Shown: positions 1-9,330, numbered from the stretch's first letter. The stretch: DNA of 64,000 nucleotides from Bacillus sp. T3 (GCF_033449965.1 NZ_CP137761.1:2790001-2854000); one strand, 5' to 3'. Translations and numbers: made by a program. Notes: generated from the letters alone by a model not told the origin.

Positions 1-925
1 CGACAACAACACCTGATTTATAAATAGGAGATTCGGCAAATACTAAGGCAAGGAAAGCAATAAATACTGTTAGGATACTATAAGCAATTGTTTTACCTGC
101 TGTTTTATAGGTGTTCACAATCGATTCATCAATAGAGCGGCCGTGAGATAGTTCCTCCTTAAACCGATTAAACAAAAGGATGTTGTAATCAGTACCGATA
201 CCAAAGAGAATCAGCACCAGCAGCATCTGAGTAAGGCTAGTAATCGGAAATCCGGCTTTATCAATTAATTGTGCGGCGATTCCCATCGAAACGAGATAAG
301 AAAAAGCTACTGCAACCAAAGATACTAAAGGTGTTACAACTGACCTAAACGCAACAATCAGTACGACTAAAATAAAAATAACGGTCAACGCAGCGCTCTT
401 TTCAACTCCCGATAAAGACGCCTTTAGATAATCGTTATTGATGAAGTCTTCCCCGCTAAGATAGTATTCAACAGGTACAGACTCTAGCTTCCTGTCAAAA
501 TCTTGTTTTATATCATCTATTTCTCTTGCTTTCTTATCAAGCTTAAAGCTCACCATAAGAGTTGTGCCATCTTTAGAAACTAATGAGCTTTTTGCATCGG
601 GCATACTAAAAGGATCAATCATATCAGTAATACCCAGTTCTTTGTGACTATCGTTAATGTCCTTTACTACATCACCGATTTTTTTCATTTCTTGCTGAGA
701 AATTTTATTTTTATCATAAAAAACGATTAAGTTGTTCGTACCCTTAGTCGTATCCATCTTTTTCAGGATATTATCTGCAATAACTGAAGGGCTGTCGTTA
801 CTCGTTCCTTGTTGCCCTTTTGACCGCAGTATGGCATTAATGTCCGGCTGGATGACTGTTAGTAAAATCGTTGATACCAGCCAAATAGTAAATATGGCCC
901 AACGCCCTTTTATGATGGTTTTCAA
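1..925 (-). CDS. MMPL/RND-family membrane transporter, N-terminal part (cut by window start)
   Basis: Proton-driven exporter of the MMPL (YdfJ/YdgH-like) family in the cytoplasmic membrane; the substrate cannot be told. Reading the minus strand from a TTG at 925 gives an open frame of about 308 codons that runs off the window. It begins with a short cytoplasmic tail and a first membrane helix, then a roughly 150-residue extracytoplasmic domain, then several hydrophobic helices. The segment GIGTDYNILLFNRFKEE is the signature intramembrane motif of MMPL proteins. The TTG start is preceded by GGGGAG about 10 bases upstream; an earlier GTG runs into a stop after two codons. The TetR gene at 1103-1636 lies just upstream on the same strand and is the likely regulator (inference). 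Confidence 0.85.
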   Translation of the reverse strand, partial: MKTIIKGRWAIFTIWLVSTILLTVIQPDINAILRSKGQQGTSNDSPSVIADNILKKMDTTKGTNNLIVFYDKNKISQQEMKKIGDVVKDINDSHKELGITDMIDPFSMPDAKSSLVSKDGTTLMVSFKLDKKAREIDDIKQDFDRKLESVPVEYYLSGEDFINNDYLKASLSGVEKSAALTVIFILVVLIVAFRSVVTPLVSLVAVAFSYLVSMGIAAQLIDKAGFPITSLTQMLLVLILFGIGTDYNILLFNRFKEELSHGRSIDESIVNTYKTAGKTIAYSILTVFIAFLALVFAESPIYKSGVVV

Positions 926-1102
926 TTTAGTGCACTCCCCTTATTTTGCTTTAATGTTTATGTCTGTGTAGGATTTATCCCAAAAATACTAAACATGAAG
1001 CAATTCTTCCTTCACTCTTGACACTATAGCAAGGGAAAAGGAAGGATTCAAAAAGCAAAATAAAACGAGTGCATTAAAATAATACATTTATCACAATTTG
1101 TA

Positions 1103-1636
1103 TTATGAGAACATCACCTGATTAAAGATTTCAAATAACTCCTCTTTCTCGTATTTATATTCTTTGCTAATCCAATTCTGGAGAATCGTCATAAATGACG
1201 TTGCATATAAATCACACATGACATCAGGATACTTAGACTGATTGATTTTGGTTGAAATGGGCTCATTTCCTGTTATTGAATGTTCCCGCATGATATCACT
1301 TGCGATTTTCACCATGCTCTTGAATAATATGTGCCCATCCGACCCTAATAAAGTATTTTCGAATAAGACGAAATGATCTTCTACATAATCAACCAGTGAT
1401 TTAAAAATGTTTGAATCCGATTTTTGATTCAATTGAATAAGCTCTTCAGATATATGATAAATAAAATCTCGTAATAAACTATATTTATCTTCATAATAGC
1501 GGTAAAACGAAGTACGGTGAATTAATGCATCCTCACATATATCTTGAACCGTGATGGAAGAAAACCGTTTCGTTTGCAGAACATGGATAAAGCTCTGTAT
1601 GATTTGGCGTCGAGTGCGTTCAGTCGTATAGTTCAT
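1103..1636 (-). CDS. TetR/AcrR-family transcriptional regulator
   Basis: DNA-binding repressor of the TetR family, about 177 residues. The N-terminal helix-turn-helix covers roughly residues 25-50 (SSITVQDICEDALIHRTSFYRYY), with the typical TetR ending FYRYYEDKYSLL. The C-terminal part is a divergent all-alpha ligand-binding domain of the kind seen in short Bacillus regulators. An ATG at 1645 lies inside the ribosome site; the ATG at 1636, with AGGATG six bases upstream, is the better start. It sits directly upstream of the MMPL transporter gene on the same strand, a common arrangement for a ligand-sensing repressor and its exporter. The inducer is unknown. Confidence 0.85.
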   Translation of the reverse strand: MNYTTERTRRQIIQSFIHVLQTKRFSSITVQDICEDALIHRTSFYRYYEDKYSLLRDFIYHISEELIQLNQKSDSNIFKSLVDYVEDHFVLFENTLLGSDGHILFKSMVKIASDIMREHSITGNEPISTKINQSKYPDVMCDLYATSFMTILQNWISKEYKYEKEELFEIFNQVMFS

Positions 1637-1951
1637 CGTACACATCCTAATTTAATTTTGGGTTATAAGTATTTATGGAAAGGTATATTTGTTTCAAATT
1701 TTAATAAAATCAACGCAAAGAAGGATAATCTGAGCGTTTTGTTTTTTATTCTTATCCAATAAAAAAACGCTTAAGACCTTGATCATATACTTTTAAAGCA
1801 ATTTTACACAATCATAGCGGATTGCTTCAAGAATGCTGAAATTCTTTTCTACTTACACTTATTAAAGAAGTACCAGCATCGTCCCTATGATTCCTCATAA
1901 AGTGCTATAATTATATAATTCTATTACAACGTATTTATGAGGTGGCATCAT
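1637..1951. other. Divergent intergenic region with AT-rich inverted repeat
   Basis: No gene is seen between the divergent tetR and yczE-like starts. An inverted repeat at about 1734-1770 pairs GCGTTTT...TTTTTTATT with AATAAAAAAACGC. It could be a terminator-like hairpin in the tetR leader or an operator. Promoters for both neighbours should lie here. Confidence 0.4.
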
Positions 1952-2563
1952 TTGGGAAAAAGAATAGGGATTTATTTAGTAGGGCTAGCTTGTACTGCTT
2001 TAGGTATTGCTTTTATCATTCTCTCCTTACAAGGAGCAGGTCCATGGGACTCTGTCGCTGTAGGTTTAACCAACTCTTTTGGGTTAACCATCGGAACGTG
2101 GTCAATTATATCTCAAATTGTTTTCACTTTAATTACTTGGATTCTTGAAAAAACCAGATTTAGAATTGAATCTATGATTCCAATCATAATACGTAGCTGT
2201 TTTTTGGATTTCTGGTTTTATTTCGTTTTAAAAAATGTGGATTTTTCAAATTCTTGGGAGCTAAAGTGGTTAAGTCTAATCCTCGGAGTACTTCTAGCAG
2301 GTGTAGGAATGGGTATTTATATGGAGGCTAAATTTCCGAAAACACCCATTGACGGATTAATGGTGGCTTTAAGCAATAAATTAAACTGGAGTCTCACTAT
2401 TTCAAGAATGAGTATTGAAATATGTGGCGTAATCCTTGGATTTTTGTTAGGCGGACCTGTGGGAATTGGCACGTTGGTTACAGCTTTATTTTTAGGAAAG
2501 ATCATCCAGACATCTAATCATAAAGTAAAAAAGATATTACAATTTCAAACCCAAGCACTATAA
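1952..2563 (+). CDS. YczE/YyaS/YitT-family integral membrane protein
   Basis: Membrane protein of the YczE family, about 203 residues with about five predicted hydrophobic helices. Function is poorly known; the family is often annotated as a putative transporter. Family features seen: an N-terminal GLACTALGIAF helix, GAGPWDSVAVGL after it, and the C-terminal FLLGGPVGIGTLVTALFLG segment. An in-frame ATG at 1937 overlaps the Shine-Dalgarno (AGGTGG, 1940-1945); the TTG at 1952, six bases after it, is the better start. A second family member lies at 17935-18621. A strong terminator follows at 2581. Confidence 0.8.
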   Translation: MGKRIGIYLVGLACTALGIAFIILSLQGAGPWDSVAVGLTNSFGLTIGTWSIISQIVFTLITWILEKTRFRIESMIPIIIRSCFLDFWFYFVLKNVDFSNSWELKWLSLILGVLLAGVGMGIYMEAKFPKTPIDGLMVALSNKLNWSLTISRMSIEICGVILGFLLGGPVGIGTLVTALFLGKIIQTSNHKVKKILQFQTQAL

Positions 2564-2580
2564 TGATTAGGTAAAATTTA

Positions 2581-2607
2581 AAAAGGATGCCAGGCATCCT
2601 TTTTTTA
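2581..2607 (+). terminator. Rho-independent terminator
   Basis: AAGGATGC / GCATCCTT stem with a three-base loop followed by a run of T, directly after the yczE-like gene. Confidence 0.85.
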
Positions 2608-2776
2608 TTTGCCCTAGGTTTCCGATATAGGAGAATTTATTTTATAAAGAATCTTTGAATTGAATTCTAGACCATTTTATTTGAAAATTAGGAATTTTTG
2701 CTTGATTTTTTAATCTACAAGGTTATAATAAATAGCATAATCTAATTATTCATATCAGAAAGGTCGGTTTTAAAAC

Positions 2777-3229
2777 ATGCCAAAAGCTACATTTAAAGCA
2801 AATGCTCATTTACAATCAGGAGTCCAAGTGAAAGTTAAGTCCAGAAATTTCGAAGTAACCATTGATGAACCAAAAACACTCGGAGGAACGGATACTGGTA
2901 TGAATCCTGTTGAACTGGCGCTTTGTGCCTTAGGAGCTTGCCAAGCCATTGTGGCACGAGTGTATTCTAGAAAGTTTAATATTCAACTTGACGATTTCAG
3001 AGTAGAACTTGAAGGTGATCTCGATACGGATGGCTTCTTGAATAAATCTGATGTCCGTCCAGGTTTTAGTGATATTCGCTATAACATTCATATTGAAACA
3101 GATGCGCCAAAAGAAAAGGTGGAAGAGTTTATCGCCTTTGTAGAAAGTAAATGCCCTGTAGGCGATACAATTGCTAATCCAGTAAACTTAAAGTTAAATC
3201 AAATACTAATTAGTTCTAGTGTTAAGTAA
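2777..3229 (+). CDS. OsmC/Ohr-family hydroperoxide reductase-like protein
   Basis: Cytoplasmic thiol peroxidase of the OsmC/Ohr superfamily, which reduces organic hydroperoxides with a pair of redox cysteines. The 150-residue protein has the family core NPVELALCALGACQA (Cys50, Cys55) and the second cysteine in SKCPVGDT (Cys126). Length and spacing fit the OsmC/YhfA branch more than classic Ohr. It is a single-gene unit: AGAAAGG upstream of the ATG and a terminator at 3251. Peroxide defence fits a strain that oxidises aromatics, but that link is inference. Confidence 0.85.
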   Translation: MPKATFKANAHLQSGVQVKVKSRNFEVTIDEPKTLGGTDTGMNPVELALCALGACQAIVARVYSRKFNIQLDDFRVELEGDLDTDGFLNKSDVRPGFSDIRYNIHIETDAPKEKVEEFIAFVESKCPVGDTIANPVNLKLNQILISSSVK

Positions 3230-3250
3230 TGATTGAATAATCGTTTGCAG

Positions 3251-3284
3251 AAAAGGGAAGCACACAATTATGGCTTCCCTTTTC
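3251..3284 (+). terminator. Rho-independent terminator after the osmC-like gene
   Basis: AAAAGGGAAGC and GCTTCCCTTTT form an 11-bp stem, followed by a T-rich stretch. Confidence 0.8.
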
Positions 3285-3309
3285 TTAATTTAAGTCATCC
3301 TCATATATA

Positions 3310-3490
3310 CGGACATACGTTCCGCTATTTTGATAAAAAGTGTTGTTTTGGTAGACTATGTGGACATTGAATCTCTTATTTGTTGGGAATTTGGCCTAAT
3401 TCAATTGTTTTTAGTTAAATAAGATACTGTATGTCCGCTTAAAGTAAAAAAAATGTGATTAATTCAAAAATAAGGTCACTCATGTCCGCC
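3310..3490 (+). repeat. Intergenic repeat element, copy A
   Basis: About 180 bp made of two head units starting GGACATACGTTCC or GGACATTGAATC and two tail units ending TATGTCCG or CATGTCCG, arranged as head-head-tail-tail so that the element can fold as a nested imperfect hairpin. The same architecture recurs at 60931-61110. It resembles small non-coding mobile repeats of Bacillus genomes. It lies between osmC and the convergent cyclase gene. Confidence 0.6.
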
Positions 3491-3542
3491 AAGACCAGAT
3501 GGAGTTTCCAATTGTTCGATTTTCACAAAAAGTCCTGGTGTT

Positions 3543-4190
3543 TTATTTCTCTAATAAAGCAACTGCCCGAACCGGTGCCCCATCAGAGTTCTCGTATTTT
3601 ATCGGAAAGGCGCAAAATGTAAATAACTCCGTTCCAACCTCCCCTAATCCCTTCAGATTCTCAATCACAACGATATCGGTTTCAACAAAAATCCTTCGAT
3701 GGATGGTCAGGTTTTCATCAGATATTGCATCAATGCCCATTACATCTAATCCCACTCCCTTCTTTTTGCTGCGGATTAAATAGTCAGCAACTTCCTCGGT
3801 GATTGTCGGGTACTCTCCAAAATAGGTGTCTGTTCCCCAATACTGATCCCAGCCTGTATAAAACAAAATGAATTCTGCCTGCTCTACCCTTCCCTTTACA
3901 CCTTCAATATATTTCATCGTGATTTTTTGTCCTTCTCCTAAATCACTGCAATCTATAACTATTCCTTTACCAATAAATTGATCAACGGGAAACTCATCTA
4001 ATGTGGTTCTATTTGCAAAAACATGTGAAGGAGCATCCATGTGCGTACCTGAATGGGAAAAAAGGGTCAGCAATGTTCCTTTGAAACCGTGCTCATCGTA
4101 AGAACATGTAGTTTCCAATTTCGGATTGTCATCCCCTGGGTAAACGGGCATTTTTTCGGAAATGGTATGTGTTAAATCAATTACTTTCAT
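3543..4190 (-). CDS. Cyclase-family (kynurenine formamidase-like) metal-dependent hydrolase
   Basis: Member of the cyclase/KynB family of metal-dependent amide or ester hydrolases, 215 residues. The diagnostic metal-binding motif is HSGTHMDAPSH at about residues 46-56, preceded by MPVYPGDDNPK near the N-terminus, as in bacterial arylformamidases. Members act on N-formylkynurenine, isatin and other substrates, so the exact reaction is uncertain. Two TTG codons precede the ATG at 4190; the ATG is placed six bases after GAGGG and is chosen. No other kynurenine-pathway gene is nearby. Confidence 0.75.
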   Translation of the reverse strand: MKVIDLTHTISEKMPVYPGDDNPKLETTCSYDEHGFKGTLLTLFSHSGTHMDAPSHVFANRTTLDEFPVDQFIGKGIVIDCSDLGEGQKITMKYIEGVKGRVEQAEFILFYTGWDQYWGTDTYFGEYPTITEEVADYLIRSKKKGVGLDVMGIDAISDENLTIHRRIFVETDIVVIENLKGLGEVGTELFTFCAFPIKYENSDGAPVRAVALLEK

Positions 4191-4456
4191 CAACAACCCT
4201 CACTTTTACTATTAGTCATGTTTAATCCTATTTTTATTACATATTTTAGGCAATATTTTTGCAAAAATAAAGAATCCAAAGATGTATGATAGATAAAAAA
4301 GGATTAATCTAAATGTATGGAAAACAATAATGATTAAACTTGATTTTTTTATGGTAAATACACTCTCAACCCCATCATCCCCAACAAAACATTACGAGTT
4401 CATTTTTTATGCCCTTGAAGTAATGTCATTGATTATAAGAAAAGGAGGTGGATAAC

Positions 4457-4934
4457 ATGGGACATTTGGGATTTTCATATGTAGGTTTCATCTATTTATT
4501 GATGCTGTTTATACCTAACCTTATATGGACTAAAAATAAACCTGGAAGGCTATGAGGATATTGTTGTAAAGGAAAATAAGTTTCTTTTGTTTTTCGAACG
4601 GGTTGGGCAAGTTTGCGTAACGTGTGCTGCGTTGATTTTTAGTGATTTTAATATTCGTTCGTTTAATTTATGGAGTAGTTGGCTTGTTCTTTCTTTTATA
4701 CTAATGCTTATGTATGAGATGTACTGGATTCGATACTTTAAAAACGAGCATACCCTAGAGAACTTCTATAGTAGTTTTGGTGGCTTTCCTGTAGCAGGAG
4801 CAAGTCTGCCGGTATTGGCCTTTCTATTATTAAGTATTTACGGGAAGGTAATTTGGCTTAGTGTTTCGGTAATTATGCTCGGTATTGGACACATCGGAAT
4901 CCATTTGCAACATTTAAAGGCGATTACAAAATGA
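4457..4934 (+). CDS. Small integral membrane protein, frameshifted as given
   Basis: A very good ribosome site (AAAGGAGGTGG) precedes the ATG at 4457, which reads MGHLGFSYVGFIYLLMLFIP before stopping after 32 codons. The protein continues in another frame from about 4541 (CCTGG) to 4934 with EGYEDIVVKENKF and then four hydrophobic segments. One extra base, probably in the GG of CCTGGAAGG, explains the break; the restored protein is about 158 residues. It is a multi-pass membrane protein of unknown function. Because the rest of the frame is intact, a sequencing error or a very recent mutation is more likely than old decay. Confidence 0.6.
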
Positions 4935-5016
4935 GATTATCAATTTCAGGTCAAAATATGAAAAAATAATACTAATTATGATTACTAGATTTCATATTTC
5001 ATATATAAATGACAAT

Positions 5017-5060
5017 AAAAAAGGCTTACCATCTGAAAAGAGTTTTGGCAAGCCTTTTTT
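5017..5060. terminator. Bidirectional terminator between convergent genes
   Basis: AAAAAAGGCTT...AAGCCTTTTTT, an 11-bp stem with A-run and T-run, lying between the + strand membrane gene and the - strand gene ending at 5139. Confidence 0.75.
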
Positions 5061-5138
5061 AAGTGATTTGTATCGCAATGGCAATTATTTTAATTCGCAT
5101 TTTCGACTAAACACCTTTTAATTGAAAAATTTATCAAA

Positions 5139-5783
5139 TTAAAATTCCTTACCCCATTCATCATCTAAAATTTCACCTTTTTCAGTAATATATTCCATAA
5201 TGACCGAACCACGTTGCAATTTAGCTTCACTTTTTAAAAAAGATATGAACTCATTAAGAATTTTTTCGTCCTCATCGTTTCTTTTACGGGGAACAACAAT
5301 ACGGATCGTTGGTGCAACATCGAACTCTTTATAACTTCTAGGATTACCAGGATCAATACCCAGTTCTTGCCCAATTTTTTCATTGATAAAGAAAACATGG
5401 AAATCGGTTGTTTTTCCAAAAGTCTCCTTAATAAAAGGACGTATTTCAGTTTCTAATTCATCAGTCCATTTATCAGCAATATATGTATCAACCATTTGTT
5501 CTGCTTCATCATCGTAATAAACTAGAAATTGTGTATTAGTTTTCTTATCCCTAACCTTTGCGGCATATTCAAATTCAAAGTTCCCCATATTATCATACAA
5601 AGTGTCATATATCTCGAAGTTATTATTAAATTTATCTTCTAAATATTGCTCAGCTTGAATCTTTATCTTTTCCTCTTCATCTTTATCAGGCTTCATTTCT
5701 AACACGAAGGCAACTACAAGTAGTCCAATTCCTAATATAATGACACCAAAAACACCAAGTGTAATTTTTAGAAGTTTATTCAA
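5139..5783 (-). CDS. Hypothetical membrane-anchored protein
   Basis: Not recognised as a named family. It is 214 residues with one strong N-terminal helix (LKITLGVFGVIILGIGLLVVAFVLEM) and then a charged, soluble domain that would lie outside the cell. The rest is rich in Asp, Glu and Lys and may bind or sense something at the cell surface. The longer reading from 5816 passes through the ribosome site; GGGGAGGAGG lies just upstream of the TTG at 5783, which is therefore the likely start. It is alone on its strand. Confidence 0.65.
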   Translation of the reverse strand: MNKLLKITLGVFGVIILGIGLLVVAFVLEMKPDKDEEEKIKIQAEQYLEDKFNNNFEIYDTLYDNMGNFEFEYAAKVRDKKTNTQFLVYYDDEAEQMVDTYIADKWTDELETEIRPFIKETFGKTTDFHVFFINEKIGQELGIDPGNPRSYKEFDVAPTIRIVVPRKRNDEDEKILNEFISFLKSEAKLQRGSVIMEYITEKGEILDDEWGKEF

Positions 5784-6136
5784 AACATCCTCCTCCCCTA
5801 TATAATAATTTACCACAAAAACCCAGTAATCCCTCTTAAAGTATTTGACAAAAGTGTATTATTAAATCTTTGCTGATAATCTACGGATTCATATTTATCA
5901 TTTGTGTTTTTCCGGAAAATCTGACTGTCCATATTATATTTTCAATTGATATAAGCATGCTTTATTAAATACGAGTTTTTTTCATCTATAGTACCCAAAA
6001 CCTGGAGGTTTGCGGAATCAACTTTGAACACCCGAACCATCCCTCTATTGCAAATTTGACATGGGATTGACCTAGTGTTATCTTTTGATTGAACAATGTT
6101 CAAAACTTTGTTCAGTTTATAAAAATGGAGATTGAT
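5784..6136. promoter_or_regulatory. Divergent intergenic region
   Basis: It holds the promoter for the membrane-anchored gene and, near its right end, the palindrome at 6089-6103 upstream of tetR. A minus-strand open frame at 5942-6154 has no ribosome site and overlaps the tetR promoter; it was not accepted as a gene. Confidence 0.35.
6089..6103. promoter_or_regulatory. Putative TetR operator (perfect 15-bp palindrome)
   Basis: TTGAACA-A-TGTTCAA is a perfect 7-1-7 inverted repeat about 34 bp upstream of the tetR start, followed by a half site TTGTTCA at 6107-6113. Position and symmetry suit autoregulation by the TetR protein encoded next door (inference). Confidence 0.6.
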
Positions 6137-6715
6137 ATGATGAAAACTTCCCAAGTAAAAGAACGGATCATCAATGCTACAACCATATTAATTGAGGAAT
6201 GCGAATCCATAGACAATGTGACGATACGAGACATTGCTGCTAAAGCAGATGTTGGTGTAGGACTTATTAACTACCATTTTCAAACAAAAGAGAACCTGAT
6301 AAATCAATGTGTTCAAAAAATAATAGGCAACATTATTAATAGATTTGAGGGTATGTCCGAAGGTGTTTCTTTAGAGCCTTTGGAAAAACTCCGTTTTCTT
6401 ACAAAAGCAACCTGTTCTTTCTTAGCTAATAATCAAGGGATTTCTAGGGTATCTATTCTTTCTGACCTATCCGCCGGAAACACCTTAGACAACACATCCC
6501 AAACGATAAATGCCTATCTGCCTATGATTAGGTCCATATTAGGTGATACAAAAACAGATGACGAGCTGTACATTTCTACTCATATCCTTATTTCGACTCT
6601 GCAATCAGCATTTTTGAGAAGAGAGGTTTTTCTCCAGAATGTACAAATTGATTTCTACGATACTGTTCAGCGGGAACTATTCATCGATAAGGTTATAGAT
6701 ATGCTTTTCCGTTAA
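6137..6715 (+). CDS. TetR/AcrR-family transcriptional regulator
   Basis: TetR-family regulator of about 192 residues. The helix-turn-helix is seen as VTIRDIAAKADVGVGLINYHFQTKENLI near residues 26-53, followed by an all-alpha C-terminal domain. The ATG at 6137 (followed at once by a second ATG) has GGAG six bases upstream; the earlier frame opening at 6089 would run through the operator palindrome and is rejected. The NAD(P)H or FMN reductase-like gene and the alpha/beta hydrolase follow on the same strand, so this protein probably controls the three-gene set (inference). Confidence 0.85.
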   Translation: MMKTSQVKERIINATTILIEECESIDNVTIRDIAAKADVGVGLINYHFQTKENLINQCVQKIIGNIINRFEGMSEGVSLEPLEKLRFLTKATCSFLANNQGISRVSILSDLSAGNTLDNTSQTINAYLPMIRSILGDTKTDDELYISTHILISTLQSAFLRREVFLQNVQIDFYDTVQRELFIDKVIDMLFR

Positions 6716-6772
6716 AAAGTACTGCCACCCACTATGGACGATTATTAAATTTTTAAAAAGGAGATTTTTAAA

Positions 6773-7534
6773 ATGAAGGTAGTTGCAATAATGGGAAGTC
6801 CTCATAAAGGTCAAGGGTATAAAATTGTTAAGGAAATTGAAACGGAATTAAAGTCGTTGGGAAACGTAGATTTTAAATACATTTTCCTTAATGACATCAA
6901 TCTCCACACCTGCAAAGGTTGCTTTGCTTGTATTTCTAAAGGGGAAAGATTTTGCCCATTAAAGGATGAAAAGGTACAGATCGAACAAGAGCTTTTAAGC
7001 TCAGATGGGGTCATTCTTAATTCACCAGGTTATGCACAAAATGTTAGCTGGTTAATGAAAAATTTTATTGACCGTTTTGCGCATAGTTTACATAGACCGA
7101 AATTCTTCAATCAATCGTTGATGCTTGTGGCGAACGGAGGCTCAGGTTTGAGTAAAGTCATAAAGGCCCTTTCACTTACATTGGGTGGAAGCAAAATCAT
7201 TTGCAAACTTTGTATCACGACTACTCCTTGGGAAGCAACTGAAAAGTATAAAAAAGAAACGAAAAGAAACATTAGCCGATCAACAAAGAAATTTTTACAG
7301 TCAATGAAAAAGAAAAAACAAGGTCCTCCTAATTTAGGTAATTTAATATGGTTTAAAATTTTCAAAAAAATGGCTGCCCTTTCAAGAAAAAATCTACCTG
7401 CTGATTACGAGTACTACAGTGAAAAAGACCATTATTTCTACGATGTTAAAGTGAATCCTTTTAAAAACGGCATTGCCCATCTCATTGCGCATATCGCTGT
7501 ATGGAGTATGAAAAGGAAGGTTGTATTCAAGTAG
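6773..7534 (+). CDS. NADPH-dependent FMN reductase-like flavoprotein
   Basis: Flavodoxin-fold protein of the NADPH-dependent FMN reductase superfamily, 253 residues. The N-terminal AIMGSPHKGQGYK loop is the FMN phosphate-binding segment. A cysteine-rich CKGCFACISKGERFCPLKD region at about residues 46-65 resembles the multimeric flavodoxin WrbA or iron-sulfur flavoprotein group. NSPGYAQNVSWLMKNFIDR is the second flavin loop. The C-terminus (about residues 160-253) is basic and partly hydrophobic and longer than usual. It has AAAAAGGAG before the ATG and lies 57 bp after tetR. The electron acceptor is not known. Confidence 0.75.
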   Translation: MKVVAIMGSPHKGQGYKIVKEIETELKSLGNVDFKYIFLNDINLHTCKGCFACISKGERFCPLKDEKVQIEQELLSSDGVILNSPGYAQNVSWLMKNFIDRFAHSLHRPKFFNQSLMLVANGGSGLSKVIKALSLTLGGSKIICKLCITTTPWEATEKYKKETKRNISRSTKKFLQSMKKKKQGPPNLGNLIWFKIFKKMAALSRKNLPADYEYYSEKDHYFYDVKVNPFKNGIAHLIAHIAVWSMKRKVVFK

Positions 7535-7593
7535 TCATTATTAAAATTCCCCACGTATTAAAATATAGGTTTTAAATAAAGGGTGAATGAACG

Positions 7594-8564
7594 ATGTTTA
7601 CACGAAAAACAAACTATATTTCTGGGAAAGATAGTGTTGCAGAATTAACGAAAATGAATTTCGGAGGCTTTGAGCAGTGGCTATTAATACGGGGTGAAAG
7701 TGGAATGAATCCGATTCTATTATTTCTACATGGTGGACCCGGTACACCCAATATTGGAATTGCTGCTGATACTCAAAAACAGTTAGAAAAGAACTTTATT
7801 GTTGTGAACTGGGATCAATTAGGTGCCGGTCTTTCCTATAATCATGAAATTCCAAAAGAAGCTATGACAATTGAAAAAATGATTGGCTATACAAAAGAAG
7901 TTATCCAATATTTGCTAAAAAGATTTAAAAAGGAAAAATTATTCTTAGTGGGGCATTCTTGGGAAGTTTACTTGGAATATTAACAGCCAAAAGACATCCG
8001 GATTATATAGAAAAATATGTTGGGATTTCTCAAGTTGTAGGTGGACCTGAAACGGAGAAGCAGTGCTACGAATATTGCTATAAAACAGCCATTGAGCGAG
8101 GTAATAAAAAGGCAATCAGAAAGCTCAAACAAATTAAGGAGCCCCCATATGATGATTGGAAAAAAGGCCTGCAGGTTCGATCCGCATTAAGCAATAAGTT
8201 TGGAGCATCCGTAAAGAACGGCGGTCTCCCCTCTTTATACTTTAAAAGAATGTTGTTAAGTCATGAATATACTATATTTGATATCTATAAATTCTTAAAA
8301 GGATTTTCATTTAGCTTGGATTGTCTTTGGCCTGAGATTATGAAAATGAATTTATTAAAAGAAGTGGATAACTTAACCATGCCTATATATTTCTTTTTGG
8401 GAAAGCATGACTACTCTGCGCCTAGCTTGTTAGCTGAAGAGTTTTTAAGCAATTTAAAAACTAGTCAGAAGCAAATTGTTTGGTTTGCTGAGTCTGCCCA
8501 TATGTGCAATCTAGAAGAACAAGAAAAATTCACGGCTAATTTGGAACATGTATTATCGCTTTAG
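7594..8564 (+). CDS. Alpha/beta hydrolase (prolyl aminopeptidase-like), frameshifted as given
   Basis: Serine hydrolase of the alpha/beta fold, close to the proline iminopeptidase group. The first part (7594 to about 7962) has the oxyanion motif HGGPG (residues 46-50) and reaches the nucleophile elbow GHSW (Ser122). The frame then breaks and resumes as GSLLGILTAKRHPDY in the next frame to 8564. One missing G in the GGG at 7961-7963 explains this: GHSWGSLLG would be restored. The acid (GKHDYS) and the histidine (SAHM) of the triad are in the second part. Restored length is about 323 residues. It follows the FMN reductase-like gene by 59 bp. Confidence 0.75.
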
Positions 8565-8694
8565 AAAAAATTAAATATCATATCATTCCTTATCCTTCTA
8601 ATTTTTTACCTAAATTTTTGTTACAATTATTGCTGTTATATATTTTATTATCGGTCCAAACGACGAGAGCTTTAACGACGAAACGAGGTATAAT

Positions 8695-9330
8695 ATGAAA
8701 ATTGATATTCCAAAAATTTCTCATGATTTATCTGCGAAGAATTTTCAAGATATTTATTTTGAGGAAGATCCAATGTTTGAAATGTGCTTGATCATCGATT
8801 CTGAATTTGTAAATGAGGCTGTTAATAGAGTCCGACTATCTGATTCAGTAATCAGAAATTGCAAATTCACTAATACGGATTTTAATAATATTTCGATTAC
8901 AGATGTCCGTTTCGAAAACTGCGATTTATCGAATGTGAATATGAGCAATTCTTCCATTCATCGAGTCGAATTCATTAATAGCAAATTACTCGGTTGTAAC
9001 TTTCCAGATTCTTATATTGGGAATGTTAAATTCGATAACTCGATATTAAACTTGGCTACATTCGGGCATTCAAAGCTAGAAAAAGTCATTTTCAAAGAAG
9101 TTTCACTACAAAGTACAGATTTTTATGACTGTAAACTTAAAAAAGTAGAATTCGAAATATGTAACCTTAATGGAGCAAATTTTGAACAAACATCACTTAA
9201 AGGAATCGATATTAGTTCATCTAATTTTGAATCGCTTATGGTTTCAATTGAAGATTTAAAAGGATGTAAAGTCTCAACCTATCAGGCGATTCAGTTTGCA
9301 TCGCTATTGGGCTTGATTATTAAAGATTAG
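8695..9330 (+). CDS. Pentapeptide-repeat-like protein
   Basis: A 211-residue protein with degenerate A(D/N)LXX-type pentapeptide repeats from about residue 45 to 185, for example CKFTNTDFNNISITDVRFEN, CDLSNVNMSNSS and CNLNGANFEQTSLKGIDISS. Such repeats form a right-handed quadrilateral beta-helix. Relatives include Qnr and McbG proteins that mimic DNA and protect gyrase, but many have no known role, and the sequence here does not decide. The ATG has ACGAGG upstream. It is a single gene with a strong terminator at 9483. Confidence 0.7.
   Translation: MKIDIPKISHDLSAKNFQDIYFEEDPMFEMCLIIDSEFVNEAVNRVRLSDSVIRNCKFTNTDFNNISITDVRFENCDLSNVNMSNSSIHRVEFINSKLLGCNFPDSYIGNVKFDNSILNLATFGHSKLEKVIFKEVSLQSTDFYDCKLKKVEFEICNLNGANFEQTSLKGIDISSSNFESLMVSIEDLKGCKVSTYQAIQFASLLGLIIKD

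Noticed and set aside
732..971. Plus-strand open frame of 79 codons at the window start
   Set aside because: It lies antisense to the MMPL transporter gene, whose minus-strand frame has clear family motifs.
3310..3490. CRISPR array or riboswitch
   Set aside because: The units are not regularly spaced and there are no unique spacers; a nested inverted repeat explains the pattern better.
4541..4550. Programmed ribosomal frameshift in the small membrane gene
   Set aside because: No slippery heptamer or downstream pseudoknot was seen, and similar indels occur in many other genes of the window.
5942..6154. Minus-strand open frame of 70 codons overlapping the tetR promoter
   Set aside because: No ribosome site, overlaps the operator palindrome and tetR start, no recognised family.
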